A stretch of DNA of 64,000 nucleotides from Petunia secreta (GCA_029990175.1 JARKIP010000022.1:22604001-22668000), one strand, 5' to 3'; positions 22,436 through 32,372 are shown, numbered from the stretch's first letter. Notes: generated by a model from the letters alone, not told the origin. Translations and numbers: made by a program.

Positions 22436-25400
22436 ATGGCAACCGATGGAGATGATCCTATGAAAATTTTCATGGCTACCGTTATAGCCAAGTTGGAAGA
22501 TATCACTTTGAGACTTGAGTCCGTCGAGAGGAACCAAGTTGAGACCGGTGAGAGGAGGACCCCGAGTGTCCAAATTGAATCCGGAGAAGGCACGAGTCAT
22601 AGCACTCCTATGACTCCCGGACACTTTGTTGAGCTAAACAAGAGGTATGAACAAAGCAAAGTTGAAGCTCTACGAGAGCGTGGGTTGGGCAATCCCCAAC
22701 AAGAGAGCAATCCTCTCAACTTGGGCAATCCCCAAGGTAATGCTCCACTTCGAAGACCCGTTAGGTTTGTCCCACCTCTTGAGCAAGTTGTTGAGGCTCA
22801 AGAAGAGGAGGAAGCCGAGTATGGTGATGAGGCCTATGGGTATGATGCTCCTTATCAACCTAGGAGGCCAATGAATTGGGGTCGAAATGTGGATAGGGGT
22901 AGAGGCCGAGGTCGAGGGCCACCCATGGGATATGGAGGGAGGAATGCTAGGAGGGAGTATGTTGCACATGATGACCATTATGGAGGCCAACCGGAGCCTA
23001 ACTATGGGGTACGTGATAACAACAACAACCTCAATAGTGTCAAGCTCAATCTTCCATCCTTCAAAGGAACTTGTGATCCGGAGGCATACATGGAATGGGT
23101 ACTACTTATGGAGAGAGTGTTTGATACCAATGAGATGACCGAGGAGCGAAAGGGTACATATGCTATTTCTACCTTTGAGGCCTATGCTTCTACTTGGTGG
23201 GAGTGTATGAAGAGGTCTAGGAGAAGGATGAATTTGCATTTGAATGTGACTTGGGATGAGTTGAAAGGCCTTATGAACACCAAGTACATAACTCCAAGAT
23301 ATCGGCAAGAGCAACTCAAGAAGCTCTATGATCTAAAGCAAGGTGTCAAATCGGTGCATGAGTACTATGATGAGTTTGAGAAGATCCGGATGGCATTGGA
23401 TATGGATACCGAAGGTGAAGAGGAAGCCATGATCCGATTCAAGAATGGCTTGAGCTATGGTATAGCTTCTCAATTGAGATTGCATCATTATCTCACACTT
23501 CAAGATATGTTTGAAGCCGCAATTGATGCCGAGACTTGGCTCAAAAGAGAGAAGTTCAAAAACAACACTCCTACTACCACAAGCAAGCCAAAAGAATGGA
23601 AGACTCCAAGTGCAAACTTTCCAAGTGCAAGTGCTAGCAAAGAAGTGAAGAAGCCATATGAGAAGACTACACCGCAATTGGAAGGTAACTCTAAAACTCG
23701 CTTGAGTAACCCTATTTCTACTTCTACTCAATGTTATAAGTGTAAGGGCTTTGGGCATATTGCTAAGGAATGCACTACAAAAAGAACCATGGTTGTGGTT
23801 GGTGATTTAGTGTATGAGCAAGAGAGTGAACCCAAGGAAGAAGAGGGAGTAGAGGGTGATGAGGAAGGAGATGTTGGGGAGATTACCATGGAAGAAGATG
23901 ATGATGCCCATGCCTTCCTTGTTGTGAGGAGGAGTCTAGGAGCCATGTGTGTGGAGGATGTTGAGACCTTACAAAGAGAGAACCTTTTTCATGCCAAATG
24001 CCGAGTCATGGGTCTCCTTTGCTCTATGATCATCGACTCGGGAAGTTGTGCTAATGTCATTAGCCAAACACTAGTTGCCCAATTGAAAATACCTACCTTG
24101 AAGCACCCAAATCCTTATAGGCTACAATGGCTTAGCGCGTGTGGTGAGTTGAGGGTGGTTGAGCAATGTTTGATCAAGTTCAAGATTGGGAACTATGTGG
24201 ATGAGCACATGTTCGATGTTGTGCCTATGCAAGCATGCCACCTTCTCTTTGGTAGGCCATGGCAATTTGATCGACGTGTGGTTCATAATGGCCATGCCAA
24301 CACCTATACGGTGATGCATGAGGGAAAAAAGTTCGTGCTTCAACCCCTAACCCCCAAGCAAGTGAATGATGACTACAAACTCATGAGGGAGTTGAAGGAA
24401 GCAGCTAAAGCCAAGTCACCCATTGTACTTGAACCCGAGGCAAACAATTTCATTGTTTTGCCAAGGCATGATGAAAATGGGAGTCACTCCACTCCAATTG
24501 AGAGAGAAAAGATAGAGAGAAGTGAGGGAGTGACCGGTGACAATCCAAGAGAGGTAAAAGGAGAGGAATTGAGGAGTGATGTGAGTGGATTGTCACCACC
24601 AACTACACTTGACCATGAGGTAAAATTGAGAGAGATGAGAGGTGAGGAAAGAAAAATTGAGAGTGAGAGCACCCATTGTTCTAACCCTTCTTTATCTTCT
24701 ATCTCTTCTTGTGAAAGTTCTTGTGTAGGTACATGGGAAGACAAGTCATTGGAGCCTCAATGTGAGCTTCATGAAGGAGGAGTTGCATATGACACTTCAA
24801 ATCTTGTGAGTGATCAAGAAAGTACTACAAATGTAAGTGTTGCTTCACCTTTTCATGAGCCTACTAGCTACTTGTCTTGTAATGACTCAACACTAGTTGG
24901 TGTTTTTGATGCATCTAGTGAGCATACCACTAGTGAAGAGTCTAGTTGTCAACTTGAGTGTGCTTGTGAAACACTAGTTGAGAGGGATGCTATGCCACAT
25001 CATGATGTGAGCTCATTGTTCATTGAACCCCTCCCTAGTGTAGATTTGATAGTTGACCATGATTGTGACCTTTGCTATGACACACCGCCAACCTTTGACA
25101 TAGGGAAAGATGAGGTCGTTGACCATTCCCTAATTGATATGCTTCTATTTGGTGGACCAATGTGCTGTGGTGATGATGGTCTTGTCCTTGAGGAGTCCAA
25201 ATTGCATGAATTGGACAAGGTTGTTCGTGATGACTCCTTAAGTGAACCTAGTCTTGATAGCTCGTCTATGTTTTATCATGATAGTGAGATGCATGTTTTT
25301 ACCAATCCCTTATTTGAAGGCATTCTCATTAGTGGATGTGACTTGTATCGGACTAGGGTGGGTGGTCAAATGGAACCCCCATGGTGTGAAGGGTTTGACC

Positions 25401-26284
25401 CCTTAGGCAACCCATTGCTTGAAAATGTGGGTGAGGTAGATGGTTCTTTGAGTGACCCTACTATTGCTAGTTTGGGTTGTGATGAAGAAGAATCCATCAT
25501 CAACACCTTCCTTGAGAGCTTGACTTTTGAGGTGGGTTGCCTAATTGATGAAATGGAAGGGAAAGAGGAACCCCTTGGTGTGAGTAGGTATGCTCTAAAG
25601 AAGGGGAGTGGAGTGCTTGATCCTACTTGTAGGGTGGGCTATTTGACTCACTCCACTCCACATGTTGATCACACCTCGAAGATAGGTTGGTATGTTGATC
25701 TTGAGCTTAAGGTTCAAGGGGATTTTGGTAGCTTGATCTTGCATTTCCCATCTCCCCATGATCTATTTGCTCATTATCTTATTGAGTGCATGTTGATTTT
25801 TAACCAAGTGCTTAGGGTTCTCTTTGGAGACTTGATATTCATGATTGTTATTGATGCTTGGTTATATCACAAGAGTGTGTTTTACACACTTCTTGCACTA
25901 ACCTACTTTCAAAGTAGGACGTTTGCTTGTTTTTGCTTGTCGTTGCTTGTAGGTTCTAAGCTCCATGCTAAGGCGGGGAAGATCTTGGAAGAAGCCTATG
26001 CCAAAGTGACGATCAAGAAGGACAAAGGAGGAGATTCTTGGCCACCCCGAGGAGTTGTTGGAACCATGAGAGACCAAGCCTTGATTTCGAGGACGAAATC
26101 TTCTCAAGAAGGGGAGGATTATAAGACCCAAATCGAGCAACTATCTAAAAACATCATCCAAGGCCAAGGAAGAGCTTATGCATTGGAACGCCATGGAATG
26201 AGGAGCATTCGGGATCAATTTCGAAGCGTTTCAAGGCTGCCTAAGAAGGGGCGGACCGCCTACTCAACTAGGCCGGCCGCCTAG
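22436..26284 (+). CDS. gag: Element F polyprotein: gag, CCHC knuckle, retropepsin, uncharacterised domain X
   Basis: 1282 aa from ATG 22436; upstream TTG codons are not used as the start because an acceptor-like TAG/G lies between. Domains: helical N-terminus (1-45); Gly/Arg-rich RGRGRGRG (about 155-162); capsid-type gag about 200-375 (ASTWWE, HEYYDEF); CCHC knuckle CYKCKGFGHIAKEC at 433-446; acidic linker; retropepsin with catalytic D534 (IIDSGS) and LLFGRPW near 605; then domain X (about 690-1250). X is acidic and Ser-rich, with Cys motifs CDLCYDTPP and GGPMCCG, a PLFEGILISGCDLYR block, and a C-terminal hydrophobic stretch around W1142 (IVIDAWLYHKSVFYTLLAL). The end encodes ALISRTKSSQEGED across the purine tract and reads 55 codons into the 3' LTR. 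No RT, RNase H or integrase is present. Gag and protease are expected to form particles and process protein; X has no assigned role. Confidence 0.95.
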   Translation: MATDGDDPMKIFMATVIAKLEDITLRLESVERNQVETGERRTPSVQIESGEGTSHSTPMTPGHFVELNKRYEQSKVEALRERGLGNPQQESNPLNLGNPQGNAPLRRPVRFVPPLEQVVEAQEEEEAEYGDEAYGYDAPYQPRRPMNWGRNVDRGRGRGRGPPMGYGGRNARREYVAHDDHYGGQPEPNYGVRDNNNNLNSVKLNLPSFKGTCDPEAYMEWVLLMERVFDTNEMTEERKGTYAISTFEAYASTWWECMKRSRRRMNLHLNVTWDELKGLMNTKYITPRYRQEQLKKLYDLKQGVKSVHEYYDEFEKIRMALDMDTEGEEEAMIRFKNGLSYGIASQLRLHHYLTLQDMFEAAIDAETWLKREKFKNNTPTTTSKPKEWKTPSANFPSASASKEVKKPYEKTTPQLEGNSKTRLSNPISTSTQCYKCKGFGHIAKECTTKRTMVVVGDLVYEQESEPKEEEGVEGDEEGDVGEITMEEDDDAHAFLVVRRSLGAMCVEDVETLQRENLFHAKCRVMGLLCSMIIDSGSCANVISQTLVAQLKIPTLKHPNPYRLQWLSACGELRVVEQCLIKFKIGNYVDEHMFDVVPMQACHLLFGRPWQFDRRVVHNGHANTYTVMHEGKKFVLQPLTPKQVNDDYKLMRELKEAAKAKSPIVLEPEANNFIVLPRHDENGSHSTPIEREKIERSEGVTGDNPREVKGEELRSDVSGLSPPTTLDHEVKLREMRGEERKIESESTHCSNPSLSSISSCESSCVGTWEDKSLEPQCELHEGGVAYDTSNLVSDQESTTNVSVASPFHEPTSYLSCNDSTLVGVFDASSEHTTSEESSCQLECACETLVERDAMPHHDVSSLFIEPLPSVDLIVDHDCDLCYDTPPTFDIGKDEVVDHSLIDMLLFGGPMCCGDDGLVLEESKLHELDKVVRDDSLSEPSLDSSSMFYHDSEMHVFTNPLFEGILISGCDLYRTRVGGQMEPPWCEGFDPLGNPLLENVGEVDGSLSDPTIASLGCDEEESIINTFLESLTFEVGCLIDEMEGKEEPLGVSRYALKKGSGVLDPTCRVGYLTHSTPHVDHTSKIGWYVDLELKVQGDFGSLILHFPSPHDLFAHYLIECMLIFNQVLRVLFGDLIFMIVIDAWLYHKSVFYTLLALTYFQSRTFACFCLSLLVGSKLHAKAGKILEEAYAKVTIKKDKGGDSWPPRGVVGTMRDQALISRTKSSQEGEDYKTQIEQLSKNIIQGQGRAYALERHGMRSIRDQFRSVSRLPKKGRTAYSTRPAA
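26106..26118 (+). promoter_or_regulatory. Polypurine tract of element F
   Basis: AAGAAGGGGAGGA abuts the 3' LTR. It is in frame within the ORF and encodes ...QEGED. The same tract (reverse) stands at 59935-59947 in element 6 and, degraded, next to the 3' LTRs of elements 3 and 5. Confidence 0.9.
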
Positions 26285-26911
26285 TTTTGATCAGCTCTCT
26301 GGATTGTGCTTCAGGCGGACCGCCTCTGCAAGCCCTTCAGAACAGGCGGACCGCCTGCTCCAAGGAGGCTGGCCGCCTGCTCCAACTAGGCTGAGCGCCT
26401 ACTCCCTGGAAGGCTGGGCGCCTACTCTAAGTAGGCCGGGCGCCTAGTGCTGAACAAGTTGCGGGAATTGCTAGTTTTTAGCCTATGTAATTTCTATTAT
26501 GCCCCTATGTGGCTTATGACTTTAGAACTTACTTAAGGGTATTTTAGGCCTTTCCTTATGTCTTAAATGAGGCCTATAAATACTCCATAGCTTAGCATTT
26601 TTTACTTAGTTAGCTATTATGATGAATGATTGAATGTCAAGTGACAATGTTCAAGAGTGGATTCTCTTTGAATGAAAACCCTTTGAGACGGTTTGAGTTT
26701 ACTAGTGGATTCTAGTTGAACCCCAAACCACCCCCGATCATTCTATTTGCGAGTCCCAGGTGCGGCTCGAGGGTAGTTGCATAGTGTAGGTCCTCCTTGA
26801 CACCGATACGAGGGTATTATGGAACGAGTTCTCCATAGTTACTTCGTAGGGAGTTCGAGTAGTGTCTCGCTCTTTATCTTTATTTCCGCGTTTCGATTTT
26901 GATTCTTATCA
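26119..26911 (+). repeat. 3' LTR of element F
   Basis: 793 bp. Two differences from the 5' LTR: the second base (TT instead of TG at the left end) and one T/G in the CCTAGTTTT run near 26289. Otherwise identical by eye over the full length. Palindromes at about 26250-26456 and a TATA box as in the 5' copy. Confidence 0.97.
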
Positions 26912-26916
26912 GATAG
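26912..26916. repeat. Target-site duplication GATAG, right copy (element F)
   Basis: Perfect match to 20348-20352. Confidence 0.95.
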
Positions 26917-27237
26917 TACCCCTACCCTTTGGATAATAGTCATAACTTTTCAAGGGGTGGAAATAAATCGACGGGAAACGACGTGGCCAATTCTCCACCA
27001 TGAAATTTGAAAATTTAATCATCCTTTCGGCTCTAATCTTCTCCCCGCGACATTTTCTGAGTGGTTGTCGCCTTTCATTTTGGGAAAAGATAATTATGAC
27101 GAATCTTTGTAGTACTTGAGTATTACCCTTATTATAAATTCTCCAACTTGTTCACCATTTACATTGTTTCCCAAATCTTCTGATTAATTGCAACCAATTA
27201 TTCTACAAATCTCCTTCTTGTTTTAAGTTTCATCGCC

Positions 27238-28034
27238 ATGTTTACTACCAAGAATTCCTCAAAATCCTTAGAAACAAGAGCAATGGATAAAACCCCAGTG
27301 TCTACGAGCGAGGTTTTGGTTGGTACGTCTGTATCACTAGGGGTAGCTTCACTAGAAGATAGTAACAAAGAAACAGTTTCCAACAACCGCGACACTGCCG
27401 CTCAAGAAGAAGTATCAACTAGTGGCGACAGAGTTGTGCTTGAAGAACTCACCACTGCTGATAATAATGTTGAAGCCACCGAGGCTTCTCAACCCATAAA
27501 GAAATCCTTCGTCGGGGCGTTAAAACCCCATCATGTGATCCCTTCCAAGTTTGATCACAATAAGGACTTCAAGATGCAGAAGTATTCAGCTTCTTATCTT
27601 GAGAAAAATAGAAAAGTCCTAATTCAACAGTCCCCGAGCCTGATCATGCAACCTTGTTAGATCAAGTTCGCGAGGATCGCAGTCAGGGCCCTGAGGTTGA
27701 AATTGTGGCTCTGACCCTAGAGCACCGAACTTGCGACAGAATCCCCGGATTTACATTCGTCTACACCTATCCTTTTATGATAGGTTTCTCACTTCCAATC
27801 CATCACATAGCTGATACTTTCTGCCGAACATACAACCTTTGCTTGGGTCAATTTGGTCCTGGCATTTGGAGGATCATTCAATGCCTCGACTTCTTGAGCC
27901 AACGAGCCAAAGTCGATTTTACCTTCGATTATCTCATTTCCCTGTTTTTCCCTACCATGCACCTGAGCTTCCTTAGAAACCCGTTTTCCATTATATTCTT
28001 AGGGATAATTCAACTTATGGCATGTTATCCTTAG
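27238..28034 (+). pseudogene. Antisense ORF of Tat element E (gypsy-type 'transposase' family), N-terminal part
   Basis: Start ATG 27238 (MFTTKNSSKSLETRAMDK), a Ser/Thr/Glu-rich N-terminus, then HHVIPSKFDHNKDFK. After a stop at 27658 and a frame change comes the conserved block GFTFVYTYPFMIGFSLPIHH, FCRTYNLCLGQFGPGIWRII and KVDFTFDYLISLF. I recognise this as the putative gypsy-type transposon family (Pfam PF04195-like). The coiled-coil C-terminus is lost at the junction with element 4. It lies opposite to the element's own transcription, as in elements G and D. Function is unknown in the family. Confidence 0.65.
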
Positions 28035-28984
28035 CCTCTCAACCAAAGAAGTGCTAATGCAATTGGCATTGGTATCACCAATTTTGAGCAAGAATCCTCC
28101 ATATCCATTTACCTGAACAACAAACCTATGCATTCCAAAGCGATTTAGATTTTCATCCAAGTAAGAAGTTGAATGATCAAGATTATAAACACCATCAACT
28201 TGGGTCTCCCTTATCCCTCCTCTACTAGCAACACCACTAGGGTAGCTTCCACTTCTCGTCACTCTTCCAACATTAGATGTGTTGTTGAGAGTCGAGGAAG
28301 GAGTCTCCGCATGGAACCTATTAGAACCTCTCATCTTCATTCCATTGCCAATAGCACTACTCCTACTACAACTATCCAAACCTCTCACGGCATTGTTAGA
28401 ACAAGACAAATCTTTTGCAGCAAAAGCAACACTTTTTCTCACTTTAGGCCTCAAATCGCCTTTCACATGGGAATTAGAAGCATTGAGCCCTTTAGCACAA
28501 GTAGAAAATATAAGCTTTCCTTTTCGCATGGAACAACTACCAATTCTTCCAAAACCAATGGAAAGACCACTACTACCCCCTTGTTTATTTTTAGAAACAC
28601 AAAGAGAAGATGCAAATGAACAATCTCTATAAATAACTTTATCATTAATTCCCTCTATGCAACTATCTACAATTTCAAGTTCATCACGAGAAGAGTAAGT
28701 AGGAACACAGTACCTTGAAGCGTCACTATCTTCAACTTCTTGACTAGAAGCATAGGAATCTTCATATTCATCTCCATAAGCTCCATAGTCTTCATAAGCC
28801 TCATGATCATCATAGTATCCCGCTTCATCACCGTAGGAGCCATGGTTTCCTGAATCATCATAGCAAACCCTATCATCATCATCATCATCATCATCATCAT
28901 AGGAACTATAGTATCCACCATCATCATAGGAACTCACATATCTCCACATGAGTCATAACCTCCATAATCATCATCCGAGGACAT
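28035..28984 (-). pseudogene. Element 4 ORF: Asp-rich N-terminus and retropepsin-like segment
   Basis: The probable start is ATG 28984 (MSSDDDYGGYDS). A 1-bp shift near 28.94 kb moves to the frame with a run of nine Asp (CAT/ATC microsatellite on the plus strand, about 28863-28930). An acidic Tyr-rich stretch, a Ser/Arg/Lys-rich middle and the block RFVVQVNGYGGFLLKI, GDTNANCIS, SLVERLRI follow. That block aligns with FVVSLNGNHGYVLQVDNGEASWIS, HLVVRRLGI of element 6 (written here in pieces) and hence with the retropepsin fold, but with DTNA at the catalytic position. No gag capsid or CCHC is present. The C-terminal part, where domain X would be, is lost at the junction near 28.03 kb. Confidence 0.6.
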
Positions 28985-30026
28985 ATTTGCAACAATAAAG
29001 AGAAAATGACCTCACAAATTCACTCCCTCACGTGTATCATATGAACAATCAATTTTCTTTCCGCTCGTGTATACACTAAAGGTCAATGGTTTTTTTCACC
29101 ACACTCTATTGTTCTCACCACTCAATCCTTTTCCACTCAAAGATTGCCTTAATCTCTTTAGGAACCACGATTGTAAGATCAAGAACTAATAAGTCCAAGT
29201 GTTGGTTCGGAATGGAGTTAATGTGACTCTATGGATGGATGGCTCTTTGGGGTGCGCACTTGAAGTTAAGAAAGTTCTACGAATCTTCTTTGAATTCCAA
29301 CTCCAATCACGCACAAGTTATCCTAAGACGCTCAAGAACTAGTACTAATTAAGTGGGAAGATTACTCAAGGAGTACTAGTAGGGAGTAATGCAAACAAAA
29401 ACCAATCGAAAAACTACAAAATAAACTACCCGGAACCCCAAACAGTTGGAGGCGCTCAGAAAAAAGGGTGAGGAGCTCCGCCTACCAAAGTCCAAAGAGG
29501 GACTTTTGCTAAGGCGTCCTGCCTAAATCCTGAGGTGGTCCACCTAAAGTTGAATCTGCAGCTTTTCAGCAACGGGTTTTTGATCCATTTTCACCAAATT
29601 CTTCAATCGATTTCAACTTGTTTCTCGAATCCGTAGGTACCCAAAGGTGTATTCAATTATTCCCATCAATCTCCAATAGTTTTCAACCCCAGAAAACAAA
29701 CAACAAGCTTTGATTCGAGTTTTGAATAAAATGTTCAAGGGTTTTCAAAAATGGAGATTTTGATTCTTCAAGTTTTGAATTACGACACCAAAACAAGATA
29801 TAATGGTACAAAAAGAATGGAAAAACAACACAGAACAATCCCCAATACTTTCCATCGAGTGGGTGTTCAAATAGAACATGTTCTATGAATTTTTTTGTGA
29901 TTTTTTCAACTTTTTTAATTTTTTTCTTCTTTTTTCTTTTACCAATAACAAAAAAAAAATAAAATAAAATAAAGATACTATGGACGATGAATAGGATGAG
30001 GATTTGTAAGAACAAAATCTAGCCGT
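28985..30026 (-). other. Element 4 untranslated leader
   Basis: About 1 kb, no real ORF. Decayed palindromes at about 29448-29560, including GGTGGTCCACC with both CpGs lost, and poly-T/A runs near the primer site. Confidence 0.5.
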
Positions 30027-30041
30027 GCTCTAATACAAAAC

Positions 30042-30866
30042 TTATGCAATATAAAATACACGGAAGCAGTTAAAGATACGAATCAAGCATTCAACAAGAA
30101 AGAAAGATTGGGAAGGACAGAAAAAAGAAGAAAGAATGAATCAAAATCACATATGTAGATTGATTCCAAGGGAGAAAGAGAGACTTGAACCACTCAAGAA
30201 ATCATTCTAAGCTGATCTCCATGGATTCCATGTTTAATGAGATACATGAAGCTCCAAGCTTCTATAAAGAAAGCAATGCGTCTCTTTCCTTTCTTCTCTA
30301 TTCAAGAATAAATAAAGTTAACAAATGAAATAATACCCTAAGGGAGGTATTTATAGGACCTCCTTACATAGTAGTAAGTGTCTTAAAAGTCCACAAGTTG
30401 GGTCAAAACATTAAAGACCACGTAGGGTCAAAATAGGAAATAGTCATAAAATTAACTAGAAATTTGTCATCTCCAAAAAAAGGGAGGCGCCCCTCCTCAG
30501 GAATGAGGCACCCCGCCTCAGGAAAATCCTGAGAAGCCTCCCAGTCAGAAGCGGTCCGCATGGTCTCAGGGGCGGTCCACTTAGGCAAAGTTCTGAAGGC
30601 TGGAACTTCTACACTTAGCCAAATTTTGAGGGGTTTTGGGAGGAGGCGGTTCGCCCTCTCCTGAGGCTTGCTTCAGAGTAGTTGTGCAGTGTTGAGATGC
30701 TCCACCTTGTCCGTCCTCACATGTGCTCAAGAGCATGATCTTCAAATCACTCCCGAAGCTTCTATCTTCTTCTTTCTAGCTCTTCCAAACCAAGTGTGGG
30801 TGAGCATCTTGAATCTCCCTAACTTGACTCAGAATAAATGGTCTTGAGGCAATTTGGATTGCATCA
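30042..30866 (-). repeat. 5' LTR of element 4
   Basis: 825 bp. Plus-strand ends TTATGCAAT (first G mutated to T) and GGATTGCATCA, the latter identical to the LTR end of element 2. TATA in reverse at about 30348; decayed palindromes at 30480-30660. Confidence 0.7.
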
Positions 30867-31809
30867 GATCTGAATAAAGCATGCCCAAAGGATTCCTTCC
30901 CACTGCCTAACATTGATCAACTCATCGATTCAACGGCAGGGCATGAGGCCTTCAGTTTTTTTGTATACTCATGATACAATCAGATCCTTATGAACCCATA
31001 TGATCAAGAAAATACTTTATTCATCACGGGCGAGGGGACTTATTATTATAGAGTGATTCCTTTCGGACTGAAGAACGCAGGAGCGACTTATCAAGGATTA
31101 GTGAACCTAATGTTCAAGGAGCAGATTGGCAAGACCATGGAAGTTTACATCGACAACATTCCAGTCAAGTTAGAGTTCACCAAAGATCATATTGGTCACC
31201 TAGAGAGAGTGTTCGATATTCTGGACAAGTTTGGAATGAAGCTCAACCTCGAGAAGTGTGCCTTTGGCGTATCTTCGGGGATGTTCCTTGGGTTCATTGT
31301 TTCTAACAGGGGCATATAAGCGAACCCGGTAAAGATCAAGCAATCGAGGCAATACCGGAGGTCCTTAAGAGTAAATTCGAAATTAAAAGGTTTAGTGGTT
31401 GAATCGCAGCACTCAGCCGATTCATCTCGCGGCCATTAGAGAAGTGTCATCAATTTTTCAATGTCCTAATAAAGAATAAAATCTTTGAGTGGACAGAGCA
31501 ATACAACAAGAACCTAAAAGAGCTAAAACAGTATCTGGAAAATCCCTTGTTGCTTACCAAGCAATGCGAGGGAGAACCATTATAACTGTACCTACATTGT
31601 CTGAAATCGTTGTTAGCCGCGTCCTGGTACGAGAAGAGAAGGGGGTGCAGTCGCCAGTGTATTATGTCAGCAAGTCTCTCCTAGATTCAAAAACAAGGTA
31701 TCAATATCTAGAGAAGCTCGCACTTGCCTTAGTCATGGAACCGAGGAAACTGCGGCCGTACTTTCAGAGTCACACCATTGTCGTGGTTTCCTCTTTTCTA
31801 TTACGGAAC
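30867..31809 (+). pseudogene. pol: Element B pol, first part: RT and start of RNase H
   Basis: Begins DLNKACPKDSFPLPNIDQLI, a typical RT segment, then GTYYYRVIPFGLKNAGATYQ and the active-site region VYIDNIPVK. YIDN replaces the catalytic YIDD, so the enzyme would be dead even without frameshifts. RNase H (31489 on) has SRVLVREEKGVQSPVYYVSK and KTRYQYLEKLALALV, ending at CGGAAC, where element G is inserted. Confidence 0.8.
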
Positions 31810-32369
31810 TGTATTAGGTAAGAACCCCACCGCCTCGGTGTAAAAGCTCAAACCACGAGGACAACTTCTGAGGGGATTGTTTTCATCTCAACCTCATGTA
31901 AGAACTAGCCAAGTACAAGATCAGAACTTGGGACCACTGAAGAATGATCAATATGGTGACCCCTCACCACCTCAGCCAATGAACACCTCTAATTATAACT
32001 GACCACCGTTGTATGACCATTGCCCAGGCATTGAAAGAGAAGATCACGAGCTGACCATTATCGAATGCGGAGTAATGGTCATAAAACATATTTAGTACAA
32101 TTGTAATGCCCCTTTTCTTGACAACTATAGATAGGATTCGTTTGTAACCAAGAAAGGCATCTAGAAATATAACAGTCAACTTACATTCTTTCTTTTTAAG
32201 GCTTTTTTCTCATTTTATTAGCTCTTTTATATCTTGTTTCCTTTATTTCATCAAGCACTTGTCTCGTTAAGTCCAGTGTTAGTTCGATCATAACTTTGAT
32301 ACAAGCAAATTATCAATCAACCCAAAAATAAATTCAATTTGTTGTCCTATCCCGATTTAGGCCAACACA
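31810..32369 (+). repeat. 5' LTR of element G
   Basis: 560 bp, TGTATTAGGTAAG to GGCCAACACA; homologous throughout to 39796-40364 apart from small indels such as the CGAGGGATTACA stretch. Confidence 0.9.
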
Positions 32370-32372
32370 AAT

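Larger units (their letters stand above)
20353..26911 (+). mobile_element. Element F: young, complete, RT-less LTR retrotransposon encoding gag-PR-X
   Basis: 6559 bp with a perfect TSD (GATAG), two 793-bp LTRs differing at two positions, an intact initiator-Met primer site, a purine tract, TATA box and one uninterrupted ORF (22436-26284). No reverse transcriptase, RNase H or integrase motif occurs anywhere between the LTRs. Replication must have used those enzymes from another element; element 1, with homologous gag, LTR and primer site, shows what the donor type looks like. It resembles the published TR-GAG class (non-autonomous elements with gag), but with protease and a large extra domain. 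At an assumed 1.3e-8 substitutions per site per year, 0.25% LTR difference would be about 0.1 My. Confidence 0.95.
19795..28030 (-). mobile_element. Element E: Tat-type gypsy remnant (3' LTR plus antisense ORF), split by element F
   Basis: In minus orientation a Tat LTR (20347-19795) is preceded by a purine tract (GGGTAGGGGTACTATC) lying at 20348-20352 plus 26917 onward, that is, across the element F insertion. Beyond it is the antisense ORF on the plus strand (27238-28034). The pol region has been lost at the junction with element 4 near 28.03 kb. The LTR edge TGTTGGACTAAATC (reverse GATTTAGTCCAACA) matches the ends of the other Tat LTRs here. Confidence 0.65.
28031..30866 (-). mobile_element. 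Element 4: truncated LTR element with acidic/retropepsin-like ORF
   Basis: Minus strand: 5' LTR (30866-30042), mutated primer site (30038-30027, GCTCTAATACAA on plus), leader, and an ORF from 28984 to about 28035, where the sequence switches to element E. The 3' half is missing. Its outer LTR end abuts the RT codons of Tat element B (GAT CTG AAT AAA GCA), so it inserted into that gene. Confidence 0.7.

Noticed and set aside
22436..26284. Domain X as a retroviral-type envelope
   Set aside because: It has Cys motifs and a hydrophobic end, but no signal peptide (it is fused in frame behind protease), no cleavage site and no separate ORF. The evidence does not reach an env call.
27238..28034. 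Independent plus-strand host gene
   Set aside because: Homologous to the antisense ORFs of Tat elements G and D, preceded by a Tat LTR in the expected place and disrupted by a stop.
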